A stretch of DNA of 64,000 bases from JBBQWZ01 sp038210135. GTDB lineage: Bacteria > Acidobacteriota > Terriglobia > Bryobacterales > Bryobacteraceae. The notes under the pieces are model-generated. The model had not been told where the DNA came from. It was given only the letters and a program-made list of their open reading frames with translations, and did not search any database. Location of the stretch: the NCBI GenBank assembly GCA_038210135.1, contig JBBQWZ010000031.1:17207-81206 (forward strand), written 5' to 3'. Positions 8,577 through 17,199 of this stretch are shown one piece after another (within the stretch, counting starts at the first letter, position 1; every line of letters starts with the position of its first letter). Both the position numbers and the translations under genes were made by a program.

Positions 8577-10463
8577 GTGATTCGAGTGCTTCGAATATTC
8601 TTCCTGCTCGGTTCATTTTCGATATTGCTGCCGGGCGCGGACAGCCGCCTATCCGACGCGGCAATGCGCCCCGACCGCGATGCGGTCCGACTGTTGTTGG
8701 TACAGCACGCCGACATCAACGGGCCGCAGGGAGATGGATCGACGGCGCTCCACTGGGCCGCGTTCCACGACGATCTCGATCTGATGAAGACGCTGCTCGC
8801 TGCGGGAGCGGATGTCCGCGCGAAGACGCGGGAAGGCGGGATCACTCCGCTCTTTATGGCGGCGACCAACGGCAACGCGGCCGTGATCGACGCGCTGCTA
8901 AAGGCAGGAGCGGACGCAAACTCGGCGAAAAGCAACGGAACCACGGTTCTGATGATTGCCGCCGCGGCGGGCAACCCGCAGGCAGTGGAATTGCTGCTCG
9001 CGCACGGCGCGGATGTCCAGGCGAAAGAAGCGATCCATGGACAGACTGCTTTGATGTTTGCGGCGGCTCTCGATCGCGCCGCCGTGGTGAAAGTCTTGCT
9101 GGCGAAAGGCGCCCAGCCGAACGTCGCGACCACGGTCAAGAAAGTGGAACGGGTCCGCTTCGATCAGGATGGCAACATTGTCGAAGAGCGCCCGGTCGCC
9201 GCGAAAGGGCAACTTCCGCCGAAGCTGGAATCGGGCGCCGCGGCCGATGCTCGCGATGCGGCCGCGGATGCGCAAGCGGTAGCGGACGCCTTGAAAGCGG
9301 CCAATGACACCGCGCGGCGCGAACTAGATTCGTTCGCGCGATCCATCGGATTGCAGTCGGCATCGTACTCGCTCGGCAAGGCGCGGAATCGAGCCGGAGA
9401 CGTGGCCGCCCGCGGAGCGCGGCGCGTGGGTCCGGAATGGGCGGGCGCGATGACGCCGTTGCTATTTGCGGCGCGAGAGGGTCACACGGATTCGGCACTG
9501 GCACTGCTCCAGGGCGGCGCCGACATCAATCAGGTGAATGCGGACAAGTTGTCGCCACTGGTGATGACGATTATGAACGGGCACTACGATCTCGCGAAAG
9601 TGTTGATCGAACACGGTGCGAATCCGAAGCTTGCGTCCACATCCGGTCTCACGGCGCTCTATGCCGCGATCGACGTACAGTGGGCCCCGAAGGCATGGTT
9701 TCCGCAGCCTGACGTCGGCCAGGAAAAGAACGGCTATCTCGACGTGATGAAGGCGCTGATCGCAAAGGGCGCGGATGTGAACGCCCGCATCAACGAGAAG
9801 CTTTGGTTTCGTTCGTTCACCAACGACTACACGTGGATCGATCCTTCCGGCGCGACTCCGTTCTGGCGTGCGGCTCAATCGAGCGACGTCGCCGCCATGC
9901 GAATCCTGGTCGAACACGGAGCGGATCCAAAGCTCGCGGTCAAGTCGGGTGACACGCCCCTGCATGCCGCGGCGGGAATCGGGTGGGCCGCGAACTGGAG
10001 TGTCAATGCGCCGGACCCGTTGGTGAACGCAGTGAAATATTGTGTCGAGCTCGGTCTCGATGTGCAGGCGACCGACAACCGCGGATACACCGCGCTCCAC
10101 GGCGCCGCGTATCTCGGAAATAACGAAATGGTCAGCTATCTGGTCTCGCATGGAGCGAAGATCGACGCGCGCACCAAGGCCGGTGACACGGTCGCGGACA
10201 TGGCCAACGGTCCAACGCGATTTGGCCAACCGCATCCAGAGACGGTGGCGCTGGCTGAGAAACTGGGTTCCCTCAGTTCGCACAACTGCCGTTCGGACCA
10301 GTGCGTGGTGGCGCCGAAAGCCACGATCTATGAACGTCCGCTGTCGGCGGCCGAGCAGGTGGAAAAAGACAAGATGGATTTGCTGGCGGTCTCTCTGGGC
10401 TTTCGATCGGCGGTTTATCTTGTCGACGCGCCCCCATCGCGAGTGGTTCCAGGGTCAAAGTAG
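8577..10463 (+). CDS. Secreted ankyrin-repeat protein
   Basis: About 628 residues with a signal peptide (LRIFFLLGSFSILLPGA) and ankyrin repeats through most of the length: GDGSTALHWAAFHDDLDLMK, GITPLFMAATNGNAAVIDAL, GQTALMFAAALDRAAVVKVL, AMTPLLFAAREGHTDSALAL, GATPFWRAAQSSD and GYTALHGAAYLGNNEMVSYL. Between the early and middle repeats lies an Ala-rich, probably helical insert (around 9230-9330). The reading frame is open from 8175, inside the DUF1552 gene, but the GTG at 8577 (or 8586) begins the signal peptide. Ankyrin arrays mediate protein contacts; the tight operon suggests it scaffolds or inhibits the neighbouring exported cytochromes. Confidence 0.88.
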   Translation: MIRVLRIFFLLGSFSILLPGADSRLSDAAMRPDRDAVRLLLVQHADINGPQGDGSTALHWAAFHDDLDLMKTLLAAGADVRAKTREGGITPLFMAATNGNAAVIDALLKAGADANSAKSNGTTVLMIAAAAGNPQAVELLLAHGADVQAKEAIHGQTALMFAAALDRAAVVKVLLAKGAQPNVATTVKKVERVRFDQDGNIVEERPVAAKGQLPPKLESGAAADARDAAADAQAVADALKAANDTARRELDSFARSIGLQSASYSLGKARNRAGDVAARGARRVGPEWAGAMTPLLFAAREGHTDSALALLQGGADINQVNADKLSPLVMTIMNGHYDLAKVLIEHGANPKLASTSGLTALYAAIDVQWAPKAWFPQPDVGQEKNGYLDVMKALIAKGADVNARINEKLWFRSFTNDYTWIDPSGATPFWRAAQSSDVAAMRILVEHGADPKLAVKSGDTPLHAAAGIGWAANWSVNAPDPLVNAVKYCVELGLDVQATDNRGYTALHGAAYLGNNEMVSYLVSHGAKIDARTKAGDTVADMANGPTRFGQPHPETVALAEKLGSLSSHNCRSDQCVVAPKATIYERPLSAAEQVEKDKMDLLAVSLGFRSAVYLVDAPPSRVVPGSK

Positions 10464-10473
10464 GCGTCACGGG

Positions 10474-11754
10474 ATGCGCGCACTTTTCGACAAACTGGGT
10501 TCGCGCTCTTTTCTTACGGCAGGCGTTTCGTCGTCAGCGGTTGCGGCGGCCCTGCTCTGCGGGTCGTTTGCCCAGGAAGCTTTCGCGCAATACCTGGACA
10601 CGATTCCGCCGAACCATCCGTCGATTCGCTATTCGCAGTCCAAGACCAGCGACCCCGTTTCACGACTGGCGAGCCAATTCGCATCCGGTCAACAGCGCTT
10701 GCCGTTCCGCGACGATGGACTCGGGTATTTGCCCGCCCTACTCGACGCTTTTGGAATTTCTGTCGATTCGCAAGCGCTTGTATTTTCGAAGACCAGCTTT
10801 CAAGCCGCGAAGATTTCTCCACGAAATCCGCGCGCCATCTACTTCAATGACGAAGTCGCGGTCGGCTGGGTGCGCGGTGGAGATGGCATCGAGATCGCCG
10901 CGCTCGATCCGGCGCAAGGTATGGTGTTCTACACGCTCGACACGAGGAAAGTCGAGCGGCCACAATTGGTGAGGCGGCAGGAATGCCTGCACTGCCATCA
11001 GGGCACCGCGACCCTCGGCGTACCGGGAATCTTCGTCGGCTCCGTGCTTCCGGACGCCGCCGGGCGGCCTTCGCGCGGCGCCGCGATTATCACCGATCAC
11101 AGTACTCCGTTTGCGGATCGATGGGGCGGCTGGTACGTGAATGCGGCGAAAGGCCAGCAGGCGGATCGGTCGAACGCGGTGTCGATTGATCCGGCGGAAC
11201 CGTGGACGTTGAATACTCGCGGACTGCAGAACCGCCGCGACTTGGTGGGATTGGTGGACACCACCGGATATCTCGCGCCGGTCAGCGACATCGTCGCACT
11301 GATGACCTTCGAACATCAGACCAAGGTGACGAACCTGATGATTCGAGCGGGTTGGGTGTGGCGGACTTCCGGCCGGCTGGAGATCGATGCTTTGGCGGAC
11401 GCTATGCTATTTGCGGACGAGGTCCAGTTGCGCGAACCCCTCGAAGGAGTTTCCTGCTTCACGACTTCGTTTGCGGCCCGTGGCCCCCGCGCTACGGATG
11501 GGCGGAGCTTGCGCGACTTCGATCTCAAGACCAGGCTGTTCCGCTATCCGTTGAGCTACATGATTTACAGTGCGGGATTTGATGGGTTGCCGGCGCCGGT
11601 ACGGGACAAGTTGTATGCGCGGCTGTATCAGTGGTTGACTCGAGCGAGTGATTCCAGGAACCCGGCATCGGGCGTCGAAACCGGAAAAATCATTATCGCA
11701 ATCGTTGCCGCCACGAAGCCAGGAGTGCCTGGATACTGGAAGACGTCTGAATGA
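10474..11754 (+). CDS. Exported single-heme CxxCH protein of unknown function
   Basis: A 426-residue exported protein. An N-terminal hydrophobic stretch (SFLTAGVSSSAVAAALLCGS) is followed by DTIPPNHPSIRYSQ, then one heme motif CLHCH in QECLHCHQGTATLGVPG, and a C-terminal region with RDFDLKTRLFRYPLSYMIYS. I do not recognise a named domain, though similar proteins follow DUF1592-type cytochromes in other Acidobacteriota. The ATG at 10474 is 10 bp after the ankyrin stop; the longer open frame upstream overlaps the ankyrin gene and is not used. The single CxxCH suggests a heme attached in the periplasm. Probably an electron-transfer partner or heme enzyme of this operon. Confidence 0.8.
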   Translation: MRALFDKLGSRSFLTAGVSSSAVAAALLCGSFAQEAFAQYLDTIPPNHPSIRYSQSKTSDPVSRLASQFASGQQRLPFRDDGLGYLPALLDAFGISVDSQALVFSKTSFQAAKISPRNPRAIYFNDEVAVGWVRGGDGIEIAALDPAQGMVFYTLDTRKVERPQLVRRQECLHCHQGTATLGVPGIFVGSVLPDAAGRPSRGAAIITDHSTPFADRWGGWYVNAAKGQQADRSNAVSIDPAEPWTLNTRGLQNRRDLVGLVDTTGYLAPVSDIVALMTFEHQTKVTNLMIRAGWVWRTSGRLEIDALADAMLFADEVQLREPLEGVSCFTTSFAARGPRATDGRSLRDFDLKTRLFRYPLSYMIYSAGFDGLPAPVRDKLYARLYQWLTRASDSRNPASGVETGKIIIAIVAATKPGVPGYWKTSE

Positions 11755-11767
11755 AGCGAGCTGAATA

Positions 11768-12151
11768 ATGAGCGAAGTTTTTCGAATACAGGTCCGGTGG
11801 ATTCTGGTTCTGGTTAGCGTTTGTGGTTGGTCGCTTGCCGCGCAGGAGAAGACCGCGCCCCCGGTGGCGCCGTCGAATTTGAAGGTGTTGAAGCTTCCGG
11901 CCGGGGCCGATATTCAGCAGGTCATGCGGACCTTCACCGCGGGCCTCGGTGTACAGTGCGTGTTCTGCCACGTCCAGGGCAACTTCGCGAGCGACGAAAA
12001 TCCCAAGAAGGAAATTGCTCGCCAAATGATCAAGCTGACGCAGGACACGAACGGCAAATTTCACGACGGAAAGTTAAGGGTTTCCTGCTACACCTGCCAT
12101 CGCGGCGAAACCGAACCGAAGACGGCACCGGAACCCAAAGCAGGTCAATAA
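11768..12151 (+). CDS. Small diheme cytochrome c of the reaction-centre cytochrome subunit family
   Basis: A 127-residue exported cytochrome. After a signal peptide (about residues 10-26) it contains the pattern PAGADIQQVMRTFTAGLGVQ, then CVFCH and, 40-odd residues later, CYTCH. The arrangement (one Met-bearing helix before each CxxCH, Met ligands such as MIKLT) matches the photosynthetic reaction centre cytochrome c subunit family, whose short soluble members are frequent in non-phototrophic Acidobacteriota. It is the last gene of the five-gene operon, 13 bp after the preceding stop, and would be its soluble electron carrier. Confidence 0.88.
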   Translation: MSEVFRIQVRWILVLVSVCGWSLAAQEKTAPPVAPSNLKVLKLPAGADIQQVMRTFTAGLGVQCVFCHVQGNFASDENPKKEIARQMIKLTQDTNGKFHDGKLRVSCYTCHRGETEPKTAPEPKAGQ

Positions 12152-12157
12152 GCGGAG

Positions 12158-12685
12158 TTATTTCTCAACCAAAGCCACATCGACAGCGTGGGACATCACT
12201 CGCGCGAGGCCGCGGTTAGGCGTCAGACAGACTTTGATTTCGAGATCGAGTCCCTCGCATTTAAAGGGGATGACCGTCCACTTCTCTTTGCCGCCGCTGC
12301 GGGCGCAAAAACTCAAGCCGTAGACGACGGTCGGGATGCTCAGGCCCAGCACGCCGAGATGGTTTTCAGCGACCGTCTTGAAATTGCCCACAATCATATT
12401 GGCAATTTCCGAAACCGCATCCAGGACTTCGTCGTTGATTTCGCTGAACTCGGAGCCGAGCATGGCGCCGGCAATCCGACAAGCCATTTTCACGTCGCAC
12501 GCGAGACTGGCAGTGCCAATCCAGGCGCCGGCGAGCCCGACCACGGCGATAATTCCGTCGCTCGGCCCAGGCGCGGCCACTTCGGACCGTGGAGTTCCCA
12601 ACTCGACGGAGAGTCCAAGCATCATCGAAAACGTCTCATCCGTCGAAGTGCGAATCGCATCCACAATCTGATCTTGATTCATCAT
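12158..12685 (-). CDS. CheX-like CheY-phosphatase / chemotaxis protein
   Basis: A 175-residue protein of the CheC/CheX/FliY family. The phosphatase-type E-x-x-N motif is visible in EVLDAVSEIANMIVGNFKT (E then N three residues later), with the alpha/beta body typical of CheX. It would dephosphorylate a CheY-like receiver. It lies 11 bp downstream of a single-domain receiver gene in the same orientation, so the two form a kinase-less output/phosphatase pair. No flagellar or chemoreceptor genes occur in the window; the pair may serve pili or another signalling output. Confidence 0.8.
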   Translation of the reverse strand: MMNQDQIVDAIRTSTDETFSMMLGLSVELGTPRSEVAAPGPSDGIIAVVGLAGAWIGTASLACDVKMACRIAGAMLGSEFSEINDEVLDAVSEIANMIVGNFKTVAENHLGVLGLSIPTVVYGLSFCARSGGKEKWTVIPFKCEGLDLEIKVCLTPNRGLARVMSHAVDVALVEK

Positions 12686-12696
12686 AAGGTTCCCGG

Positions 12697-13068
12697 TTAG
12701 ATGAGCCCTTCCAGCTTTTCCTTGATCTGTTCCATGGTGAATGGCTTTCTGACGTAACCACTTGCCCCCAGTTGGACCGCCTCCATAACCCGCGCGGCGC
12801 TGCCTTCCGTGGTGATCATGATCACGGGAATATGCTTCGATTCGGGCTGCGCCTTGAGCGCGGTCAGCAGTTCGATGCCATCCATATTGGGCATATTGAT
12901 GTCACTCAAAATCAGATGCACCGGGCCGAGTTTCAATTTCTCCAGAGCCTCGATCCCATCCCCCGCTTCGACCACGTTTCCGAGGTTGACATCTGCCTGC
13001 CCGAGAATTCGACGCAGCACTTTTCGTATTACCGCCGAATCATCCACGATCATCACGTCAACGCTCAT
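12697..13068 (-). CDS. CheY-like single-domain response regulator
   Basis: A 123-residue receiver domain without an output domain. Conserved residues are all present: acidic pair Asp9-Asp10, phospho-acceptor Asp56 in LILSDINMPNMDG, the Thr of VIMITTEG, and Lys in VRKPF. The first gene of a two-gene unit with the CheX-like phosphatase. The input histidine kinase is not encoded nearby. GAGTG-type ribosome binding sequence precedes the ATG at 13066-13068. Confidence 0.88.
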   Translation of the reverse strand: MSVDVMIVDDSAVIRKVLRRILGQADVNLGNVVEAGDGIEALEKLKLGPVHLILSDINMPNMDGIELLTALKAQPESKHIPVIMITTEGSAARVMEAVQLGASGYVRKPFTMEQIKEKLEGLI

Positions 13069-13149
13069 TCGGTGTACTCTCCCCTCACAATCTGCTTATC
13101 GGCGGCGCACCGCGCACTCTTAGGACCTTGGCGCATAATCCAAGGGTTT

Positions 13150-13977
13150 CTAGCGGTGAGCCGGAAACCGGACCACGAGTCCCGCCGACACAAACCAGCA
13201 ACGGATCAGCGGCGCGATCTGCTGGCCTGCCGACACATCCACTTGGGCGTTCGGGCCTAGTGGGTGCGAAACACCGGCATCTAATGCCCAGACCGTATCG
13301 CTCCCGCGAAGCGACGAGCGCGCAAGGTACGCCTCCGTGAAGGCATTCCATTGACGCCTTAGACCTCGACTGACTTGCACACTGACCTGCTCCCGCGAGA
13401 ATCGTCCATCCGCCGCGGATAGAGAAGAGACCAGGAAATTCCCGCCGACCACGGTGCTCTCGCGGATCGATTTCGACCAGACGAGTTTCACGGTCGGATC
13501 CACGCCCGAACTCGAGAACCGCGGATCGCCTGCCGGCATAGAAACCATCGCTACCACCGCCAGTTCCGGACGCCAGGCCGTTTCTTGCACCAAGCCGACC
13601 TTGGCTCCGGCTGAGAGGTCGGACGGTCCCGCCGTGCGCGTGACCACGCTCTCGAAAGCACTGTCCGCGCGCTGCGCGGAGCTGCGGAATCCATCCGCGG
13701 CGAAGCGCAATTCGATCCCGTGACCAATTCCCCATCGTACGAGGGGACTTCCGCCGGTAAATGAACGTTCCGCGGAACCGCCATCCGATCGGCCGGTCAG
13801 CGTCAAGCCGCTTTCGAACTGAAGGTACCCCGCGCCGATGACCTTCACGCCGTCCCCGATGCCGGGCCGGTCCGTCGTAAGCGGTTCCCGGATGCCGCCC
13901 TCGACTTGCGCGTCGAGCAAACCGATGGAAGCAAATATGACAGCCCGGTAGAACACCTGCCGCAAATTTCTGGACAT
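13150..13977 (-). CDS. Outer-membrane transporter-like beta-barrel (MetA-pathway family)
   Basis: About 275 residues with a signal peptide (NLRQVFYRAVIFASIGLLDA). The mature protein starts with EPLTTDRPGIGDGVKVIGAG followed by LQFESGLTLTG, the opening of the Phenol_MetA_deg (PF13557) family of outer-membrane barrels, and continues as alternating amphipathic strands ending in an aromatic-rich final strand (CWFVSAGLVVRFP). The frame is open to 14160, but the upstream part is Arg-rich and non-protein-like; the ATG at 13975-13977 begins the signal peptide. Probably a diffusion channel or surface barrel; the substrate cannot be read from the sequence. Divergent from hypF. Confidence 0.7.
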   Translation of the reverse strand: MSRNLRQVFYRAVIFASIGLLDAQVEGGIREPLTTDRPGIGDGVKVIGAGYLQFESGLTLTGRSDGGSAERSFTGGSPLVRWGIGHGIELRFAADGFRSSAQRADSAFESVVTRTAGPSDLSAGAKVGLVQETAWRPELAVVAMVSMPAGDPRFSSSGVDPTVKLVWSKSIRESTVVGGNFLVSSLSAADGRFSREQVSVQVSRGLRRQWNAFTEAYLARSSLRGSDTVWALDAGVSHPLGPNAQVDVSAGQQIAPLIRCWFVSAGLVVRFPAHR

Positions 13978-14128
13978 GGACGTCTCATCGGCGGCGCGGG
14001 CTTGAATCTGAGCGCCGGCGCGGCCAAAGAGGTTTGTCCTTTGGACCGGATTCCCGCGGCGATCCTGGCGTAGTTGGCACGCATCGGAAAGTGAGAGCTC
14101 GCGGCACCGGCTATGGCATGATTTGGCT

Positions 14129-16420
14129 ATGCCGCGTTCGCGCGTCCGGTTCGAAATCACAGGGGTTGTGCAAGGCGTCGGCTTCCGCCCGTTTGTCTAC
14201 AATCTCGCGCGCGAGCACGCCCTATCGGGCTTCGTCTTCAATCACAATTCCGGGGTCACCATTGAAGCGGAAGGAGTCCCGGAAGCTCTCTCGTCCTTCG
14301 AGCGCGACTTGCGCCTTCGCAAGCCCCCGCTCTCGATCATCGACCGGATCGTCACGCACTCCATCGCCGGCATCGGCGATTCCACTTTCATGATCGTCAC
14401 CAGCGAACACGCGGCTTCAGGAAGCACGCCCGTCTCGCCCGACGTCGCGACCTGTGAGGATTGCCTGCGGGAACTGCACGATCCCGCCGATCGCCGCTTC
14501 GCGTACCCGTTCCTGAATTGCACCAATTGCGGTCCCCGCTTCACCATCATTCAGGATCTCCCCTACGATCGTCCGGCCACCACCATGCACGTGTTCGCGA
14601 TGTGCGAAACGTGCCTGGCTGAATATCAGAACCCGGCTGACCGCCGCTTCCATGCGCAGCCGAATGCCTGCCCGAAGTGCGGCCCCCAAGTTACTTTTGA
14701 GAACCGCCGGGAAAGTCTGACCGGACCGCCCGCGATTGCCCGTGCCCGCGAAGAGCTCGCCCGCGGAGCCATCCTCGCCGTCAAAGGGATCGGCGGATTT
14801 CACCTCGTCTGCGATGCCACCTCGGACGAAGCCATCGATCGACTGCGCGGCCGCAAGAATCGCTTCGAGCAGCCCTTCGCCATCATGGTCCGCGACCTGG
14901 AAGCCGCCCGCAAGGTCGCGCACCTACCAGACGAAGAATCCCGTCTCCTCACCGCCAAAGAGCGCCCGATTGTATTGCTCGAAAAGCGCGCCGGAAATGC
15001 CCTGTCGGAACGCGTCGCTCCGGGCAACGGCTACATCGGCGTGATGCTGCCTTACTCTCCGCTGCACCCGCTGCTACTCGGCGAAGCGCCCCTCGTGATG
15101 ACCTCCGCGAACCCATCCGGCGAGCCGATCGTACGCGAGAATCGCGAAGCCGTCGAGCGCCTGTCCGGACTCGCCGATGCATTCCTCTTGCACAACCGCG
15201 ATATCGAAGTGGTCTGCGACGACTCGGTGATCCGCACCTTCGAAGGATACGAGATGCCGTTGCGCCGTTCGCGCGGCTATGCTCCGTTGCCGATTCAATT
15301 ACCGAAAGAAGCTGACAGCATTCTCGCGGTCGGCGCCGAGTTGAAGTCCACCTTCTGCATCACCAAACAGAAATACGCGTATCTCAGCCAGCACATCGGC
15401 GACATGGGCATGCTCGAAACGCAGCGCGCGTTTGAAAGAGCGCTTGACCACATGCTGCGGCTCTTCCGCGTCGAGCCGCGGCGAGTCGTTTGCGATTTGC
15501 ACCCCGGCTATCATTCCGCGAACTGGGCGGCGCGGTATGCGGAAGAACGAAAACTTCCCCTGATCAAGGTGCAGCATCATCACGCTCACGTCGCGGCCCT
15601 GGTCGCGGAATCCGCCTTGCCGCTCGATTCGCCGATCATCGGGATCGTCTTCGACGGCACCGGCTACGGAACGGACGGCGCCATTTGGGGCGGCGAAGTT
15701 CTGATCGTGAGAGGAGCGGAATTCGAACGCTTCGCCCACCTGAAGTACGTGCCGTTAGCCGGCGGGGATGCCGCGGTGAAAACGCCGGCCCGGAGCGCGC
15801 TCTCGCATTTGCACGCGGCGAAAATCGATTGGGACGATGACCTGGCGTGCGTCGCGGAATTCCACGCGCCCGAGTTGAGGCTGCTCAGGCAACAATTGGA
15901 TCGCGAATTGAATTGCGTCCGCTCGAGCAGCATGGGACGCCTCTTCGATGCCGTCTCCGCGCTGATCGGAGTCCGCCAGCGGGTGAGCTACGAGGGTCAG
16001 GCCGCCATCGAATTGGAATCGCTTTGCGCGACCGATAGCGAACCCCGCTATACGGCGAAGATCATCCAGGACTCTCCACAAGGTTCGCCCGTGCTTCTCG
16101 ATCCCGGCCCCATGCTACGTGAAATCGTCGCCGACTTGCGAGCCGGAGTTCCTCGCGAGCGGATCGGCTCCGGTTTTCACGAAGCCGTAGCATCGTGGAT
16201 CGTGGCCGGCAGTGAGTTGGCGCGCCAGAGCACAGGCCTGAATCTGGTCGGACTCACCGGCGGCGTTTTTCAGAATCTGACACTCCTCCGCAAATCCGTT
16301 ACTCGACTCCGGGCGGCGGGCTTTGATGTGCGCGTCCACCGCGTCGTACCGCCAAACGACGGAGGCCTGGCCCTCGGCCAAGCCACGCTTGGTCTCCTCC
16401 AAACGCCTCCCCCGGCTTGA
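14129..16420 (+). CDS. hypF: HypF carbamoyltransferase for [NiFe]-hydrogenase maturation
   Basis: Full-length HypF (about 763 residues). Domains in order: acylphosphatase-like (residues 1-90, TGVVQGVGFRPFVYNLA), two zinc fingers (CEDC...CTNC and CETC...CPKC, about 105-190), YrdC-like adenylation domain (about 200-380, KGIGGFHLVCDA, SANPSGEP) and a Kae1-like carbamoyltransferase domain with the metal motif HHHAHVAAL and a terminal GGVFQNLTLL. HypF uses carbamoyl phosphate and ATP to make the thiocarbamate on HypE that becomes the CN ligand of the NiFe centre. The ATG at 14129 is used; a TTG at 14123 is in frame. No hypA-E or hydrogenase genes are within the window. Confidence 0.95.
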   Translation: MPRSRVRFEITGVVQGVGFRPFVYNLAREHALSGFVFNHNSGVTIEAEGVPEALSSFERDLRLRKPPLSIIDRIVTHSIAGIGDSTFMIVTSEHAASGSTPVSPDVATCEDCLRELHDPADRRFAYPFLNCTNCGPRFTIIQDLPYDRPATTMHVFAMCETCLAEYQNPADRRFHAQPNACPKCGPQVTFENRRESLTGPPAIARAREELARGAILAVKGIGGFHLVCDATSDEAIDRLRGRKNRFEQPFAIMVRDLEAARKVAHLPDEESRLLTAKERPIVLLEKRAGNALSERVAPGNGYIGVMLPYSPLHPLLLGEAPLVMTSANPSGEPIVRENREAVERLSGLADAFLLHNRDIEVVCDDSVIRTFEGYEMPLRRSRGYAPLPIQLPKEADSILAVGAELKSTFCITKQKYAYLSQHIGDMGMLETQRAFERALDHMLRLFRVEPRRVVCDLHPGYHSANWAARYAEERKLPLIKVQHHHAHVAALVAESALPLDSPIIGIVFDGTGYGTDGAIWGGEVLIVRGAEFERFAHLKYVPLAGGDAAVKTPARSALSHLHAAKIDWDDDLACVAEFHAPELRLLRQQLDRELNCVRSSSMGRLFDAVSALIGVRQRVSYEGQAAIELESLCATDSEPRYTAKIIQDSPQGSPVLLDPGPMLREIVADLRAGVPRERIGSGFHEAVASWIVAGSELARQSTGLNLVGLTGGVFQNLTLLRKSVTRLRAAGFDVRVHRVVPPNDGGLALGQATLGLLQTPPPA

Positions 16421-16463
16421 CCTCCCATTGCCACGGCCAACGTTTCAATCGCAAAAATAATTC

Positions 16464-16491
16464 TTGACTTGCCCAGCCAATGTTGTACGCT
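16464..16491 (+). promoter_or_regulatory. Promoter of the TetR regulator gene
   Basis: TTGACT at 16464-16469, a 16-bp spacer and TACGCT at 16486-16491. The predicted start of transcription, about 16498, falls immediately before the palindrome at 16501-16521, an arrangement suited to repression. The -10 match is only moderate. Confidence 0.5.
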
Positions 16492-16500
16492 CAGTAAAAC

Positions 16501-16521
16501 TGAATGCTGGTTCAGTATTCA
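16501..16521. promoter_or_regulatory. TetR-type operator palindrome (autoregulation)
   Basis: A 21-bp imperfect palindrome with arms TGAATGCTGG and TCAGTATTCA around a central T; eight of ten arm positions pair. It starts within a few bases of the predicted transcription start and ends 21 bp before the ATG of the TetR gene. Size and position fit a TetR-family operator. An ATG at 16504 lies inside it, which argues for the downstream ATG at 16543 as the true start. Confidence 0.65.
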
Positions 16522-16542
16522 TTTATTGCCTCTGAAAGCAAA

Positions 16543-17184
16543 ATGACCACGGCGTCACCCAAAGCCAAAACCCGCAAAGCGCAAGCCACTCGTCAGCGCC
16601 AACTTGAAGCAGCAGAAGACCTTTTCGCTGCGAAGGGCTATTTCGATACCTCCATCGTGGACATCACCCAGACGGCTAATGTAGCCTTGGGCACATTCTA
16701 CGTCTACTTCCCAAGCAAACTCGCCATCTTCCAGGAACTGGTCCGCCACCTGAACGCCAGCCTCCGCAGCCATCTTCGCGAGGCCCTCACCGGACTCACC
16801 CATCGCGCCGAAATCGAGCGCGCCGGCTTTGAATCGTTCTTCGAATTCGTCGATCGCCACCGCAATCTCTACAGCATTGTTTCCCAAGCCGAGCTGGTCG
16901 ATCCCGACCTCTATCGCTGGTATTATCGCTCGCTCGCCGACAGCTACACGTTCGGCCTGCAGCAGGCTATCGACCGTGGCGAGGTCCGCGCGCTCGATGC
17001 CGAAACCATGGCCTGGTGCCTGATGGGCATGGCGCACTTCCTCGGGATGCGCTGGATGCTGTGGGAAGGCAAAGCCGTCCCGAAACCGCAGTTTGAAACC
17101 GTGCTGGCCCTGATCCAAAGTGGCTTGGCCGGTCCGCCCGCGGGCTTTGGTCCCGCGCCGCAGTCTTCCGTCGAAAAACCGTAG
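16543..17184 (+). CDS. TetR-family transcriptional regulator
   Basis: A 213-residue TetR regulator. The N-terminal helix-turn-helix is clear: RQLEAAEDLFAAKGYFDTSI, VDITQTANVALGTFYVYFPS and KLAIFQELV. The C-terminal ligand-binding domain is all helical. The frame opens at 16504, but that ATG is inside the operator; MTTASPKAKTRK from 16543 is preferred. The gene is 15 bp upstream of the Oar-like receptor and followed by a hydrolase and an acyl-CoA ligase, so the natural effector may be an acyl-CoA or a fatty/aromatic acid handled by those products. Regulation of its own operon is inference from the operator. Confidence 0.9.
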   Translation: MTTASPKAKTRKAQATRQRQLEAAEDLFAAKGYFDTSIVDITQTANVALGTFYVYFPSKLAIFQELVRHLNASLRSHLREALTGLTHRAEIERAGFESFFEFVDRHRNLYSIVSQAELVDPDLYRWYYRSLADSYTFGLQQAIDRGEVRALDAETMAWCLMGMAHFLGMRWMLWEGKAVPKPQFETVLALIQSGLAGPPAGFGPAPQSSVEKP

Positions 17185-17199
17185 TTTGAGGAGGAAGCC

